16,334 nt of DNA from Actinomycetota bacterium (GTDB lineage Bacteria > Actinomycetota > Actinomycetes > Mycobacteriales > Mycobacteriaceae), in the NCBI GenBank assembly GCA_005789055.1, contig SYAA01000193.1:1-16334 (forward strand), given 5' to 3'. Below the pieces are notes generated by a model that worked only from the letters and a program-made list of their open reading frames with translations, searched no databases and was not told where the DNA came from. Positions 1 through 7,166 of the stretch are shown here, piece by piece. Position 1 is the stretch's first letter; the number at the start of each line of letters is the position of its first letter. Both the position numbers and the translations under genes were made by a program.

Positions 1-136
1 ACTGACCGCGGTGACGGTCGCCGCGCTGACCGTCTACGACATGATCAAGGCCGTCGACCCCGCTGCTCGGCTCGACGGTATCCGCGTCGTGTCCAAAGAG
101 GGGGGCAAGACCGGAATGTGGACCGCCGACAGGTGA
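1..136 (+). CDS. moaC: Cyclic pyranopterin monophosphate synthase MoaC, 3' end only
   Basis: Only the last 44 codons are present, read from base 2; the gene starts before the window. MoaC acts after the radical-SAM enzyme MoaA and forms cyclic pyranopterin monophosphate, the first stable intermediate of molybdenum cofactor synthesis, in the cytoplasm. The visible residues include the family's C-terminal pattern [12 protein letters not shown] followed by VSKEGGKTG. The gene ends in TGA at 134-136 and overlaps the start of mog, which suggests translational coupling in a moaC-mog-moaE operon. The identification rests on this short C-terminal stretch plus the operon context. In M. tuberculosis the equivalent position is moaC2 (Rv0864), recalled rather than searched. 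Confidence 0.9.
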   Translation, partial: LTAVTVAALTVYDMIKAVDPAARLDGIRVVSKEGGKTGMWTADR

Positions 137-606
137 GGGTCGCGCGGGTGGTGATCGCGTCTACCCGCGCCGCCGCCGGTATCTACGACGACCGGTGCGG
201 GCCGATCATCCGCGACTGGTTTGCCGCCCGCGGTTTCGATGTCGCCGCTGCTGCGGTGGTGCCCGACGGCGAGCCGGTGCACGAGGCGCTGCGTACCGCG
301 CTGGCGCAGAATGCCGACGTCGTCGTCACCTCCGGGGGAACCGGAATATCGCCCACCGACACCACCCCGGAGGCCACGTTGGCGGTGATCGACTATCAGA
401 TCCCGGGATTGGCCGACGCCATCCGGCGTTCCGGTCTGCCGACGGTGCCGACCTCGGTGCTGTCCCGCGGGGTCTGCGGAGTGGCCGGCCGCACCCTGGT
501 CGTCAACCTGCCCGGTTCGACGGGTGGCGTCCGCGATGGCCTCGCGGTGCTGGCCGATGTGCTCGATCATGCGCTGGATCAACTCGGCGGGGGGGACCAC
601 CGATGA
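118..606 (+). CDS. mog: Molybdopterin adenylyltransferase-type protein Mog (MoaB/Mog family)
   Basis: This 162-residue protein belongs to the MoaB/Mog family, which adenylylates molybdopterin before metal insertion. The molybdopterin-binding signature [15 protein letters not shown] lies at residues 71-85, and [12 protein letters not shown] at 131-142 is the second conserved loop. Length is normal for the family at about 160 residues. The start is uncertain. GTG at 118 lies inside moaC and has a purine run (GAGGGGGG, about 99-106) upstream. GTG at 133 would give 157 residues and overlap the moaC stop as GTGA, but it has no clear ribosome site. The stop overlaps the moaE start as ATGA, so all three genes look translationally coupled. 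MoaB and Mog paralogues are hard to tell apart by sequence alone, so the exact step is an inference. Confidence 0.9.
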   Translation: MDRRQVRVARVVIASTRAAAGIYDDRCGPIIRDWFAARGFDVAAAAVVPDGEPVHEALRTALAQNADVVVTSGGTGISPTDTTPEATLAVIDYQIPGLADAIRRSGLPTVPTSVLSRGVCGVAGRTLVVNLPGSTGGVRDGLAVLADVLDHALDQLGGGDHR

Positions 607-1040
607 CGCGAATCCTGCGCGCGGCGGTGACCGAGGCTCCGATCGAACTTTCCGACCACGAGGATCTCGTGTCCGGGGATACCGTCGGCGCCGTGGTCGG
701 CTTCGCCGGCGTGGTGCGCAACCACGACGCCGGCCGGCAGGTGCTACGCCTGGAGTACTCGGCGCACCCGCACGCAGAGCAGCGCCTGTTCGAGGTGCTG
801 GCCGCGGTAGCGGCCGAGGTAGCGGCGCACTCGTCAGGCGTGCACGCGATTGCCGCGAGTCATCGGGTCGGGCCCCTGCAGGTGGGTGACGCCGCGCTGG
901 TCGTCGCCGTCTCGGCCGACCACCGGGGTGCGGCGTTCGACACCTGCGCGGTGGTCGTCGATCGTGTCAAGGAGGCCATACCGGTGTGGAAACACCAGTT
1001 CTTCGCCGACGGCAGCGACGAGTGGGTGAATTCGGCCTGA
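603..1040 (+). CDS. moaE: Molybdopterin synthase catalytic (large) subunit MoaE
   Basis: This 145-residue protein is MoaE. It pairs with thiocarboxylated MoaD to insert two sulfurs into cyclic pyranopterin monophosphate and make molybdopterin. Visible family features are [12 protein letters not shown] (33-44), the EYSAHP segment (51-56), SADHRGAAF (104-112) with the conserved His-Arg pair, and [11 protein letters not shown] (122-132) with lysines 123 and 130 in the active-site positions. The ATG overlaps the mog stop by 4 nt (ATGA), indicating coupled translation. Its partner moaD lies about 1.5 kb away on the opposite strand, beyond rpfA. It converges with rpfA, leaving only 15 bp between stops, and no hairpin terminator is visible there. 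It corresponds to moaE2 (Rv0866) by recalled order. Confidence 0.95.
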   Translation: MTRILRAAVTEAPIELSDHEDLVSGDTVGAVVGFAGVVRNHDAGRQVLRLEYSAHPHAEQRLFEVLAAVAAEVAAHSSGVHAIAASHRVGPLQVGDAALVVAVSADHRGAAFDTCAVVVDRVKEAIPVWKHQFFADGSDEWVNSA

Positions 1041-1055
1041 CGCCCGGTCGGCGTG

Positions 1056-2437
<1,382 letters not shown>

Positions 2438-2492
2438 CCCAGCTTGAGTGGCCGCGTGATCAGGCGGAGGCCGACCCGTGACGTTGCTGTGA

Positions 2493-2508
2493 TGTGACCT
2501 AAATCACT
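2493..2508 (-). promoter_or_regulatory. CRP/FNR-type (cAMP receptor) binding site upstream of rpfA
   Basis: The plus strand reads TGTGACCTAAATCACT, a near-perfect match to the CRP consensus TGTGA-N6-TCACA with one mismatch at the last base. It sits immediately beyond the moaD stop and about 250 bp upstream of the rpfA start, just before the candidate riboswitch. In M. tuberculosis the CRP-family regulator Rv3676 is known to control rpfA, so the same regulation is likely here. No convincing -10 hexamer could be fixed downstream of it. Confidence 0.8.
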
Positions 2509-2509
2509 G

Positions 2510-2779
2510 CTAGCCGCCGGCAAACGGCGGCAGGACATCAAGGGTTTGATGGGGTCGCAGCGAAGCGCGGAGGTCGCGGACCGCGACTCCGTCGCATAGA
2601 TAGGAGCACTTCTGTAACACCAACGCCATTTCGTCACTCTGACCACACAGTTCCGCGATAGCGTCCGCGATCGTCGCACCCGGGCCGAGCATCAGTTCCG
2701 CGGCGGGCGTTCCGGCGACGTGCTGGGCGGCGGCAAAGAACCGGACGGTGACCGGCACGGCGATGGTGACGTCGGTCAT
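2510..2779 (-). CDS. moaD: Molybdopterin synthase sulfur-carrier (small) subunit MoaD
   Basis: This is an 89-residue ubiquitin-fold sulfur carrier. It ends in the required Gly-Gly (LDVLPPFAGG), whose terminal glycine is thiocarboxylated and delivers sulfur to MoaE. The start of the domain, VTVRFFAAAQHVAG, and the length are typical for MoaD. It is the last gene of the yccF-moaA-moaD operon, beginning 2 nt after the moaA stop. No sulfur-activating MoeB-type gene is visible in the window. The TAG stop lies directly next to the CRP-type site for rpfA, so the rpfA promoter region begins where this operon ends. It corresponds to moaD2 (Rv0868c) by recalled gene order. Confidence 0.93.
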   Translation of the reverse strand: MTDVTIAVPVTVRFFAAAQHVAGTPAAELMLGPGATIADAIAELCGQSDEMALVLQKCSYLCDGVAVRDLRASLRPHQTLDVLPPFAGG

Positions 2780-2781
2780 AG

Positions 2782-3846
2782 TCAGCCCCCGATCGCGCTC
2801 ATCGGTCGTTGCGGCTGCACGAAACCGGGGTCGTTAATGCCATGCCCGGCGGCCTTGTGCCACATTGCGGTGCGCCACGCGATGTCGAGTGTGGCGTCGT
2901 CGGCGCCACTGCGAAGCAACCCGCGCAGGTCGGTCTCCTCGGTCGCGAACAGACAGTTGCGCACCTGGCCGTCCGCGGTGAGCCGGGTCCGGTCGCAGGC
3001 TGCGCAAAACGCCTCCGACACCGACGCGATGATTCCGACTGTCGATGGCCCGCCGTCGACCAGCCACAGCCGTGCCGGCGCCGAGCCCCGTGGAGCGGGA
3101 TCGGCACGCAGATCGAACTCGGTGCGCAGTGTCGCCTCGATATCGAGTGCGCTGATCGCCGACTCGCGGCGCCACCGGTGGCCCGCATCGAGAGGCATCT
3201 GCTCGATGATCCGCAACTGGTAACCATGGCGCAGGCAGAAGCGCAGGAGCGCGGCCGCATCGCCGGGGCCGGATTCGGGATCAAGAACGGCGTTAACCTT
3301 GATCGGGCCCAACCCCGCGGCGGCGGCCGCGGCAAGGCCATCGAGAACGTCGCCGAGCCGATCGCGGCGGGTAATGGTGGCGAAGTGCCCGGGGTCGAGG
3401 GTGTCCAGCGAGACGTTCACCCGGTCCAGGCCGGCGGCCGCCAGGCCACGGGCGCGCGCGGCCAACCCCACCCCGTTGGTCGTCAATGCGATCTCGGGCC
3501 GCGGCGCCAACCGGGCGGTCGCGGCGATGATGTGCTCCAGCCCTCGATAGAGCAGAGGCTCGCCGCCGGTGAAGCGGATACTGGTGATTCCCAGGCGGGT
3601 CACCGCCAATCGCAACAGCCGGGTCAGCTCGTCGGGTGTCAGAAGGTCCTGGCCTGGCAACCAGTCCAGGCCCTCGGCCGGCATGCAGTAGGTACAGCGG
3701 AGGTTGCACCGGTCGGTGAGCGAGACCCGCAGATCACTCGCCATCCGGCCGAAGGTATCGACCAGCGGGCCCTGCCGAGGCATGTCGTCCACGGCAGCGT
3801 CCGGATTCCGGCGGACGGCGGGCAGGCCAAGCGCGATCGGCGTCAT
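2782..3846 (-). CDS. moaA: GTP 3',8-cyclase MoaA, radical SAM enzyme
   Basis: This 354-residue protein is MoaA, which converts GTP into 3',8-cyclo-7,8-dihydro-GTP, the first committed step of molybdenum cofactor synthesis. The radical-SAM cluster motif is Cys47-x3-Cys51-x2-Cys54 in TDRCNLRCTYC. The GGEP motif is at 94-97. The C-terminal second 4Fe-4S site is Cys281-x2-Cys284-x13-Cys298 in FCAACDRTRL and the following residues. It ends with Gly-Gly, as active MoaA does. I chose ATG at 3846 because it overlaps the yccF stop (ATGA) and the homologous N-terminus (PLVDTFGR..DLRVSLTD) then follows normally. The open frame continues 115 codons upstream, but that part is the shadow of yccF. It corresponds to moaA2 (Rv0869c) by recalled gene order. 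Confidence 0.95.
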   Translation of the reverse strand: MTPIALGLPAVRRNPDAAVDDMPRQGPLVDTFGRMASDLRVSLTDRCNLRCTYCMPAEGLDWLPGQDLLTPDELTRLLRLAVTRLGITSIRFTGGEPLLYRGLEHIIAATARLAPRPEIALTTNGVGLAARARGLAAAGLDRVNVSLDTLDPGHFATITRRDRLGDVLDGLAAAAAAGLGPIKVNAVLDPESGPGDAAALLRFCLRHGYQLRIIEQMPLDAGHRWRRESAISALDIEATLRTEFDLRADPAPRGSAPARLWLVDGGPSTVGIIASVSEAFCAACDRTRLTADGQVRNCLFATEETDLRGLLRSGADDATLDIAWRTAMWHKAAGHGINDPGFVQPQRPMSAIGG

Positions 3847-4235
3847 TGGCGTGCCGGTTCGCGGTCGACGGGGACGATCTCCTTGCCCAGCGGCATCAAC
3901 GAGACCGGTATCAACTTGAGATTGGCCAATGCCAGCGGGATTCCGATGATCGTGATCGCCATCGCGACCGCGGTAACAACGTGTCCGATGGCCAGCCATA
4001 GACCACACAGCAGAACCCACAGGACATTCCCGACCAGGGCGCCGGGACGGGGCCCCGGCTTGTCGACAATGGTCCGGCCGAAGGGCCACAGTGCGTACGC
4101 CGCGATTCGCAGGGAGGCGAACCCGAACGGGATCGTGACGATGAGCACGAAACAGATCAGGGCCGCCAGCAGATAACCCAGCGCAAGCCACAAACCGCCG
4201 AACAACAACCAGATGATGTTCAGGAGTAGGCGCAT
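3843..4235 (-). CDS. yccF: YccF-family inner membrane protein
   Basis: This 130-residue membrane protein holds two tandem YccF domains. Each begins with an N-x-x-W-x-x-x-x-G-x-W-L-A pattern: LNIIWLLFGGLWLALG near 5-20 and GNVLWVLLCGLWLAIG near 69-84. Each domain then has a hydrophobic helix and a basic-Pro motif, ALWPFGRTIV and SLMPLGKEIV. Four or so membrane segments are likely. The function of YccF is not known. It is the first gene of an operon with moaA, whose ATG overlaps its stop, and moaD. A membrane protein co-expressed with cofactor synthesis is odd, and no molybdate transporter component is visible. Its ribosome site is unusually complementary to 16S rRNA. It corresponds to Rv0870c by recalled order. 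Confidence 0.9.
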   Translation of the reverse strand: MRLLLNIIWLLFGGLWLALGYLLAALICFVLIVTIPFGFASLRIAAYALWPFGRTIVDKPGPRPGALVGNVLWVLLCGLWLAIGHVVTAVAMAITIIGIPLALANLKLIPVSLMPLGKEIVPVDREPARQ

Positions 4236-4244
4236 ATCACCTCC
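4236..4244 (-). promoter_or_regulatory. Extended Shine-Dalgarno of yccF abutting its ATG
   Basis: In mRNA sense the nine bases directly before the ATG read GGAGGTGAT. They match all nine positions of the complement of the 16S rRNA 3' end (ATCACCTCC). The core GGAGG is only 4 nt from the ATG. This is the longest ribosome-site match I noticed in the window. Confidence 0.8.
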
Positions 4245-4256
4245 GCGAGTCTCATC

Positions 4257-4262
4257 ACCCTA
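4257..4262 (-). promoter_or_regulatory. Possible -10 element for the yccF-moaA-moaD operon
   Basis: TAGGGT in mRNA sense fits the mycobacterial -10 pattern TANNNT, and lies 21 nt before the yccF ATG. No convincing -35 was found. The call rests on motif and position only. Confidence 0.4.
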
Positions 4263-4300
4263 CCGAACACAACCGGGCAACTCGGGTGGCCGGTGTTGAG

Positions 4301-4306
4301 TAGGAT
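4301..4306 (+). promoter_or_regulatory. Possible -10 element for cspB
   Basis: TAGGAT fits TANNNT. A transcript beginning 6-7 nt downstream would start at about 4313, exactly at the first base of the inverted repeat in the cspB leader. The leader would then be about 75 nt. No clear -35 was seen. Confidence 0.45.
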
Positions 4307-4312
4307 CGCCTC

Positions 4313-4337
4313 ACGCGTCCTGCCCAACGGGACGCGT
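4313..4337 (+). promoter_or_regulatory. Inverted repeat / hairpin in the cspB 5' leader
   Basis: ACGCGTCC at 4313-4320 is the exact reverse complement of GGACGCGT at 4330-4337, with a 9-nt loop. It could form an 8-bp, GC-rich stem near the 5' end of the cspB mRNA. It lacks a following U-tract and lies upstream of the gene, so it is not a classical terminator. A regulatory or mRNA-stability role is inference. Confidence 0.6.
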
Positions 4338-4387
4338 CGTCATGTTTTCCCGTCCGAATGCCTCCATGAGACGAGCAGGTGAGACCA

Positions 4388-4798
4388 GTGCCGACCGGCA
4401 AGGTGAAGTGGTACGACGCCGACAAAGGATTCGGCTTCCTCTCCCAGGAGGACGGCGAGGACGTTTACGTGCGCTCCTCGGCCCTACCCGAGGGCGTTGA
4501 GGACCTTAAAGCCGGCCAGAAAGTTGAGTTCGGGTTGGCGTCGGGTCGACGTGGCCCGCAGGCGCTCAGTGTCACACTGGTCGACGCCCCGCCGAGCCTG
4601 ACCCGGACCCGCCGGGAGGCTGCGGCCGCCGAGCACAAGCACACTCCCGACGAGTTGCACGGCATGGTTGAGGACATGATCAGTCTGCTGGAGGGCGCTG
4701 TTCAGCCCGAGTTGCGCAAGGGCCGTTACCCCGACCGCAAAATCGCGCGCCGGGTCTCGGAGGTCGTCCAGGCAGTTGCGCGCGAACTCGACGCGTAG
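4388..4798 (+). CDS. cspB: CspB-like cold-shock-domain protein with C-terminal extension
   Basis: This 136-residue protein starts with a cold-shock domain (about 1-67), the single-strand nucleic-acid-binding OB fold of RNA chaperones. RNP1 is present as KGFGFL (13-18). The RNP2 region reads DVYVRSSAL rather than the common DVFVHFSAI, so two aromatic/basic positions differ. The remaining ~65 residues form a charged, probably helical tail ([19 protein letters not shown], then [18 protein letters not shown]) not present in short ~67-residue Csp proteins. I chose GTG at 4388 because AGGTGAG lies 4-5 nt upstream; an in-frame start at 4379 has no such site. It is divergent from yccF and converges with the DUF2771 gene. 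It corresponds to cspB (Rv0871), which I recall as having the same tail. Confidence 0.92.
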   Translation: MPTGKVKWYDADKGFGFLSQEDGEDVYVRSSALPEGVEDLKAGQKVEFGLASGRRGPQALSVTLVDAPPSLTRTRREAAAAEHKHTPDELHGMVEDMISLLEGAVQPELRKGRYPDRKIARRVSEVVQAVARELDA

Positions 4799-4832
4799 TC
4801 ATCTCCCGTGCCGACCGACGCGACCGGCGAAC

Positions 4833-5324
4833 CTAATTCCACGCCAACTGCACCGACCATTCGGCGTGCGGCAGGTCGAGCAACTCACCGTTCTCGTCCT
4901 GCACGAGGGTGAGCAGCTGCACCACCAAGCCGACCACCCGGCCGCGCTGCGGATCAACGGTCGGGATCGTTACCGCGAGGGTGGTGTCGGGTCGGTAGAC
5001 GGTGGTGGTGGTGTCGCGTTCGTCGGCGTAAACCTTCAACAGCCGCCACGGCGCCCGGCTGATCGCACTCGGCACCGAAAGCTGAACCGGAGAGCTTTCA
5101 CCCACCGAAAGTCGTCCCGGCGCAGCGCTTTGGGCGCAGTCGTTGAGGTCAATCACGTTGCAGTACAGGAAAGGCCCCACCCGAACGGTCTCGCCCTGGG
5201 AGTAGACGCTGATCTCGGGCAGAGCGGTGCCGTCGTGGCGGGTATGCAGCCAGGCACCGACGCCGGCACCGACCGAGGCGATTAGCACGAGTGCGGCGAT
5301 GACCCAGCCAGTGGCCCGCCTCAC
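4833..5324 (-). CDS. DUF2771-like membrane-anchored protein
   Basis: This 163-residue protein has one N-terminal hydrophobic helix (WVIAALVLIASVGAGVGAW, 7-25) followed by an extracytoplasmic domain. It resembles the actinobacterial DUF2771 family (Rv0875c by recalled order), whose function is unknown. Cys55 and Cys63 could form a disulfide. There is no lipobox cysteine after the helix, so a membrane anchor or uncleaved signal is more likely than a lipoprotein. GTG at 5324 is preferred because it overlaps the stop of the upstream MFS gene (GTGA). The longer open frame back to 5474 is only a shadow of that gene. Tight coupling suggests the two products are made together and may act together at the membrane. 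Confidence 0.8.
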   Translation of the reverse strand: MRRATGWVIAALVLIASVGAGVGAWLHTRHDGTALPEISVYSQGETVRVGPFLYCNVIDLNDCAQSAAPGRLSVGESSPVQLSVPSAISRAPWRLLKVYADERDTTTTVYRPDTTLAVTIPTVDPQRGRVVGLVVQLLTLVQDENGELLDLPHAEWSVQLAWN

Positions 5325-7078
5325 CGGTGCGGCACCGCGGTGCGGCTCTCCGGCTCGGCCAGCACCGGCCGGTTGCCGCCGAAACCGGGTATCAGCGAGG
5401 CGCCGCGGTGGCTCACCACGGTCTGCGCCAGGCCGAGGAGCAACACTGCGCTGATCGCGGTGAAGCCGACCCACAGTTCGGTGTAGACCAGTACGCCGAG
5501 CGCGCCGCCGAGAACCCAGGCCAACTGCAGCGCCGACTCCGAGCGACCGAATGCCGAAGCGCGAGACTCCTCGGGGAGGTCGTCCTGCAGCGAGGCGTCC
5601 AGCGAAGCCTTGGCGATAGCGCTGGCGCCCGAGGTCACTAACGCGGCCACTGCCGCAGCGATGAGGTTCCCGGCGACCGCCGCCGCCAGTGCCGCGGCGG
5701 TCACCGCGATAGCCGCCCGGACGACCAGAACCGAGGGCCGGCCCAACTGCAGACGGGCGGCGGCGAAGTTGCCGCCGAAATTGCCGATACCCGCGGCCAG
5801 GCCGATCATCCCGAGGATCCCGAGTTGCACCCAGCCGCTGGCGTCCTGCGATTTGGCGACGAACGCCGGATAGAGAAACAGGAATCCGACCATCGCCTTG
5901 ATCGTGCAGTTACCCCACAGAGCGGTGATGATGTTGCGCCCCAGCGGTTGTCGCGGGGATTCGATGACTTCGGTGGCCTCCTCGTCGAGCCAGGAAAAGT
6001 CCCCGGACTTGCCGGCGCCGTGATAGCTCAGGGTGGTGGGAACCTCACCCTCGGTGACCTCCACCCAGCGTGGGATACGCATCGCGAGCGAGGCGCCGGC
6101 GATGGTAACGAAAACCACGACGAACAATGCTCCGGGAAGCCCGAACAGCGTGGAGAACACGTACTCGATGCCCGCCGCAACACCACCGCCGACGATCGTG
6201 CCGCCGATGAGGCCGAACATCGTCAGCCGGGAGTTCATCCGGACCAGATCGATCGTCGGAGGCATCACCCGCGGGGTCACCGCACTGCGCAGCACGGTGA
6301 ACGACTTGGACAGCACCATCATGCCCAGCGCGCACGGATAGAGCACCCACGACGGGTAGCCGCCGGTGGCGCCGTCGTAGTTCATGATCAACACCACCGC
6401 CAGCACGGTGCGCAGCAGAAACGAGACGGCCAGTGCCGCCCGACGGCCGTGCTGAACTCGGTCCAGGGCCGGCCCGATCAATGGCGCAATCACTGCGAAC
6501 GGGGCGATCGTGATGAGTAGGTACAGCGCAACGCGCCCCTTGCTCTCGCCGGTTGCCGCCGCGAAGAACAGCGTGTTGGCCAACGCCACGGCCATCGCGG
6601 AGTCCACCGCGAAGTTGGCCACCACCGGCCAGGTGAGAGCGGTTAGGCCGGACTTGTCGGCGCCGTCGGCCTTCGCGGCGCGCTGCACCATGTCATACAT
6701 CCGCGACCCCATCTCGCGACTGCGGGCGGCAGTGCTGCGGGGGCCTCGCCCCTCGGTGGGTCCGAAACCGGGATCCTCGCCGAATCCATCGGGGTCCGCG
6801 GCGAATGCCCGGGTCCGGACGCGATCGGCGTCGAGGGGGGGCAGGAAGCGATTCGCCCGGTCCGAAGGATCCCTGGGCTCCCCGGGTGGTCTGGGCTCCC
6901 CGGGTGGCCGGCGATCGTCGGGGGGGTACTGGGCCATGCCGGGATGTGCGCGGGCCACGCCGGGATGCTCGCGGCGATTCACCCGGGGTGTCGACTCCGC
7001 ATCGGGGTGCACACGGCGCTCCGCGCTGGGGTGCACACGGTGCTCCGCGCTGGGGTGCACACGCCGCCGTCCGGACAC
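5321..7078 (-). CDS. MFS-family membrane transporter with long repeat-rich N-terminal tail
   Basis: This 585-residue protein has about 12 hydrophobic helices from residue ~150 to ~560. The MFS loop motif appears as GPALDRVQHGRR (202-213) between predicted helices 2 and 3, which supports the major facilitator superfamily. The substrate is unknown. The first ~145 residues are hydrophilic: tandem His-Pro-Ser-Ala-Glu repeats, then Pro-Pro-Gly-Glu-Pro-Arg repeats, then a charged stretch ending in SREMGSRMYDMVQRAAK. About 45 residues (WVEVTEGEVPTTLSYHGAGK onward) form a central cytoplasmic loop between the two halves. The GTG start at 7078 has GAGGGA about 14 nt upstream, which is weak. ATG at 6937 (residue 48) would remove most of the His-rich repeats. 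The stop overlaps the DUF2771 start. It corresponds to Rv0876c by recalled order. Confidence 0.85.
   Translation of the reverse strand: MSGRRRVHPSAEHRVHPSAERRVHPDAESTPRVNRREHPGVARAHPGMAQYPPDDRRPPGEPRPPGEPRDPSDRANRFLPPLDADRVRTRAFAADPDGFGEDPGFGPTEGRGPRSTAARSREMGSRMYDMVQRAAKADGADKSGLTALTWPVVANFAVDSAMAVALANTLFFAAATGESKGRVALYLLITIAPFAVIAPLIGPALDRVQHGRRAALAVSFLLRTVLAVVLIMNYDGATGGYPSWVLYPCALGMMVLSKSFTVLRSAVTPRVMPPTIDLVRMNSRLTMFGLIGGTIVGGGVAAGIEYVFSTLFGLPGALFVVVFVTIAGASLAMRIPRWVEVTEGEVPTTLSYHGAGKSGDFSWLDEEATEVIESPRQPLGRNIITALWGNCTIKAMVGFLFLYPAFVAKSQDASGWVQLGILGMIGLAAGIGNFGGNFAAARLQLGRPSVLVVRAAIAVTAAALAAAVAGNLIAAAVAALVTSGASAIAKASLDASLQDDLPEESRASAFGRSESALQLAWVLGGALGVLVYTELWVGFTAISAVLLLGLAQTVVSHRGASLIPGFGGNRPVLAEPESRTAVPHR
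6874..6907 (-). repeat. 16-bp direct repeat in the MFS gene, period 18 bp
   Basis: TGGGCTCCCCGGGTGG occurs at 6874-6889 and again at 6892-6907. It encodes two copies of Pro-Pro-Gly-Glu-Pro-Arg in the hydrophilic N-terminal tail. Confidence 0.85.
7004..7069 (-). repeat. 24-bp tandem repeat at the 5' end of the MFS gene
   Basis: Units 7004-7027 and 7028-7051 differ at one base. The third, partial unit is 7052-7069. Each begins GGGGTGCACAC on the plus strand. On the gene strand they encode Arg-Val-His-Pro-Ser/Asp-Ala-Glu-His/Arg/Ser. Bases 6985-7003 may be an older, diverged copy. The 24-bp period keeps the frame. There are no unique spacers, so this is not CRISPR. Confidence 0.9.
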
Positions 7079-7166
7079 GGTATTGATTGTCCCTCATGCG
7101 CGCGGCGCGGGCGTGCAGTCGACCGGTGTGGCCGCGCCGAGGTCGGGTGAGGCAAGATCATCGGTG

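Noticed and set aside
2809..4176. A 455-codon open frame on the plus strand opposite moaA and yccF
   Set aside because: It is antisense to two clearly recognisable genes, has biased composition and no recognisable domain. Long shadow frames are expected in GC-rich DNA.
3847..4191. A 115-codon N-terminal extension of MoaA
   Set aside because: It is the out-of-frame shadow of yccF. ATG at 3846 gives the normal MoaA N-terminus and overlaps the yccF stop.
7004..7069. CRISPR-like short repeats
   Set aside because: The units are contiguous, without unique spacers, in frame within a coding region, and encode a protein repeat. No cas gene is present.
6510..7166. A 219-codon upstream extension of the DUF3027 frame
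   Set aside because: It runs antisense to the MFS gene, and the family-like sequence begins only after 7167.
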